Shown here piece after piece: positions 6,070 through 6,615 of a DNA stretch of 6,615 bases. Within the stretch, counting starts at the first letter, position 1, and each line of letters opens with the position of its first letter. Both the position numbers and the translations under genes were made by a program. The notes under the pieces are model-generated. The model had not been told where the DNA came from. It saw nothing but the letters and a program-made list of their open reading frames with translations, and searched no databases. Source of the stretch: Campylobacteraceae bacterium (GTDB lineage Bacteria > Campylobacterota > Campylobacteria > Campylobacterales > Sulfurospirillaceae); contig JALUXQ010000212.1 in NCBI GenBank assembly GCA_027013265.1, positions 1 through 6,615 on the forward strand, read 5' to 3'.

Positions 6070-6284
6070 GCAAACTCTCTCTTCAAGTTGGCACAAAAGA
6101 CTTCGATATAAACCTAGATGGGGACTTTTATGATTTTTTTAAAGAGGATTTTAGCCGTACATTTAAAGATAAAAAAAATATAGAGACAAAAGAGCTTTTG
6201 CAAGCATTTGTCCAAAAAAGTTATAATGAATATCAAGATAAATTAAGATTAGAAGAAATAAGCAAAAGATTAGAAAAACTTTAA
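6066..6284 (+). CDS. Small protein of unknown function, translationally coupled to the coiled-coil gene
   Basis: The product is 72 residues, highly charged and cytosolic, with no family I recognise. Residues 3-18 (KLSLQVGTKDFDINLD) look like two short beta strands in a hairpin. Residues 19-34 are an aromatic-rich helix (F21, Y22, F24, F25, F29, F33). Residues 40-72 form a long amphipathic helix. The outline, a hairpin followed by helix and coil, recalls a shortened ZapA, the usual partner of ZapB-like proteins, but the sequence similarity is too slight to name it. The ATG overlaps the preceding TGA. AGGAG at 6061-6065 touches the ATG directly, too close to act as a normal ribosome binding site, so translation probably depends on ribosomes finishing the upstream gene. 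No clear terminator follows. Confidence 0.75.
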   Translation: MSKLSLQVGTKDFDINLDGDFYDFFKEDFSRTFKDKKNIETKELLQAFVQKSYNEYQDKLRLEEISKRLEKL

Positions 6285-6314
6285 ATCATATCTTAAGCAA
6301 ATATTCAAGTAAAA

Positions 6315-6320
6315 TAGAAT
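6315..6320 (+). promoter_or_regulatory. Possible -10 box for the pilin gene
   Basis: TAGAAT is preceded by A-rich sequence in the 93-base gap before the pilin gene and would give a start near 6327, ahead of the palindrome and ribosome binding site. The match is modest, there is no -35 box, and read-through from the small-gene pair is possible. Confidence 0.3.
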
Positions 6321-6333
6321 AGACTACTAACAA

Positions 6334-6353
6334 GGTTGATAAGTGTATCAATC
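6334..6353 (+). repeat. Short palindrome upstream of the pilin gene
   Basis: TTGATA, four bases, then TATCAA is a perfect inverted repeat (6336-6351). In RNA, one G-U and one G-C pair would extend it at the base to eight pairs. It lies 12 bases before the pilin ribosome binding site. It could be a dimeric repressor's operator or a small leader hairpin, and the sequence does not decide between them. Confidence 0.5.
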
Positions 6354-6365
6354 AAATTTATAAAA

Positions 6366-6371
6366 AAGGAG
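6366..6371 (+). promoter_or_regulatory. Ribosome binding site of the pilin gene
   Basis: AAGGAG lies six bases before the ATG at 6378. It is among the best matches in the window, consistent with a highly expressed structural protein, and it fixes the start. Confidence 0.85.
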
Positions 6372-6377
6372 TAAACC

Positions 6378-6615
6378 ATGAAAAAAGGTTTTACTATGAT
6401 CGAGTTGATCTTCGTGATCGTAATCATAGGTATATTGGCGGCAGTTGCCATTCCAAAATTGGCCGCTACAAGAACTGATGCGAAAGCTGCCACAATAGGA
6501 CAAGAGGTAGCATCAGCTATAACTGAGATTTCATCTTATGTCACATCTCAGGGTGGAGATGCAAATAGTACCAGCTTAACTAGTATGTCTCAAGTTTTGA
6601 ACACATTGAATAGTA
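6378..6615 (+). CDS. Type IV pilin / type II secretion pseudopilin, N-terminal part (3' end outside window)
   Basis: The first 79 residues are visible and the frame is open at the window edge. The protein begins MKKG followed by FTMIELIFVIVIIGILAAVA, a textbook class III signal. Prepilin peptidase would cut after Gly4 and methylate the new Phe1. Glu5 of the mature protein, needed for assembly, is present. The hydrophobic helix (mature residues 1-20) anchors the subunit in the inner membrane and then forms the filament core. The usual Pro follows in AIPKL. Residues after about 30 (TRTDAKAATIGQEVASAITEI) continue the long amphipathic helix, and a Gly/Ser/Thr/Asn-rich stretch begins the globular head. 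Related epsilonproteobacteria carry many such proteins, used for pili, secretion or DNA uptake. The head domain needed to separate these is outside the window. A strong AAGGAG precedes the ATG. Confidence 0.93.
   Translation, partial: MKKGFTMIELIFVIVIIGILAAVAIPKLAATRTDAKAATIGQEVASAITEISSYVTSQGGDANSTSLTSMSQVLNTLNS

Noticed and set aside
6336..6364. TTGATA-N17-TATAAA as a sigma-70 promoter for the pilin gene
   Set aside because: Spacing and match are good, but the transcript would start about at 6371, removing the strong AAGGAG ribosome binding site it would need.
6305..6493. Minus-strand open frame of 62 codons overlapping the pilin start
   Set aside because: Its hydrophobic character is only the antisense reading of the pilin's hydrophobic helix.
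1..6615. CRISPR array, tRNA, rRNA, insertion sequence or toxin-antitoxin system
   Set aside because: No evenly spaced direct repeats, cloverleaf sequences, rRNA-like stretches, transposase or toxin motifs are visible on either strand.

Overview
The window looks like the chromosome of a low-GC epsilonproteobacterium (phylum Campylobacterota). It probably comes from a free-living group such as Sulfurimonas or a relative, but genus is not proven here. The pointers are A+T-rich coding sequence, very tight gene packing, T-rich promoters with an extended TATAAT -10 box and no clear -35 box, and the protein style of TrpF, the DnaQ-like exonuclease, UvrB and the pilin. Every gene longer than 100 codons belongs to a recognisable family, and no gap exceeds 300 bases.

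Layout. On the + strand, 1-230 is the 3' end of trpF (tryptophan synthesis). It overlaps, by a TTGA junction, a DEDDh 3'-5' exonuclease with an N-terminal extension and a lysine-rich tail (227-1012). This pair meets a minus-strand block head-on, with a 6-base overlap of the coding ends. Reading leftwards from 5752, that block is uvrB (excision repair helicase), ppk1 (polyphosphate kinase) and a gamma-class carbonic anhydrase-like protein whose ATG follows the ppk1 stop codon directly. ppk1 has its own promoter and a leader of about 110 nt containing a long imperfect inverted repeat (3649-3730). The repeat is either a structured mRNA leader or a small MITE-like element.

uvrB is divergent from a + strand pair of small genes (5833-6069 and 6066-6284) that share an ATGA overlap. 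The first encodes an almost pure coiled coil of ZapB-like size. The second encodes a short beta-hairpin-plus-helix protein with a ZapA-like outline but no recognised family. A 93-base gap with a short palindrome follows, then the 5' part of a type IV pilin/pseudopilin gene that runs off the window (6378-6615).

Working together. The minus block joins DNA repair with stress-related polyphosphate synthesis, but ppk1 and the carbonic anhydrase gene probably form their own transcription unit. The small-gene pair is translationally coupled and may be a division-associated partner pair (inference). No complete unknown system is visible. The points most worth following are the ppk1 leader repeat, the apparently leaderless uvrB transcript and the coiled-coil pair.
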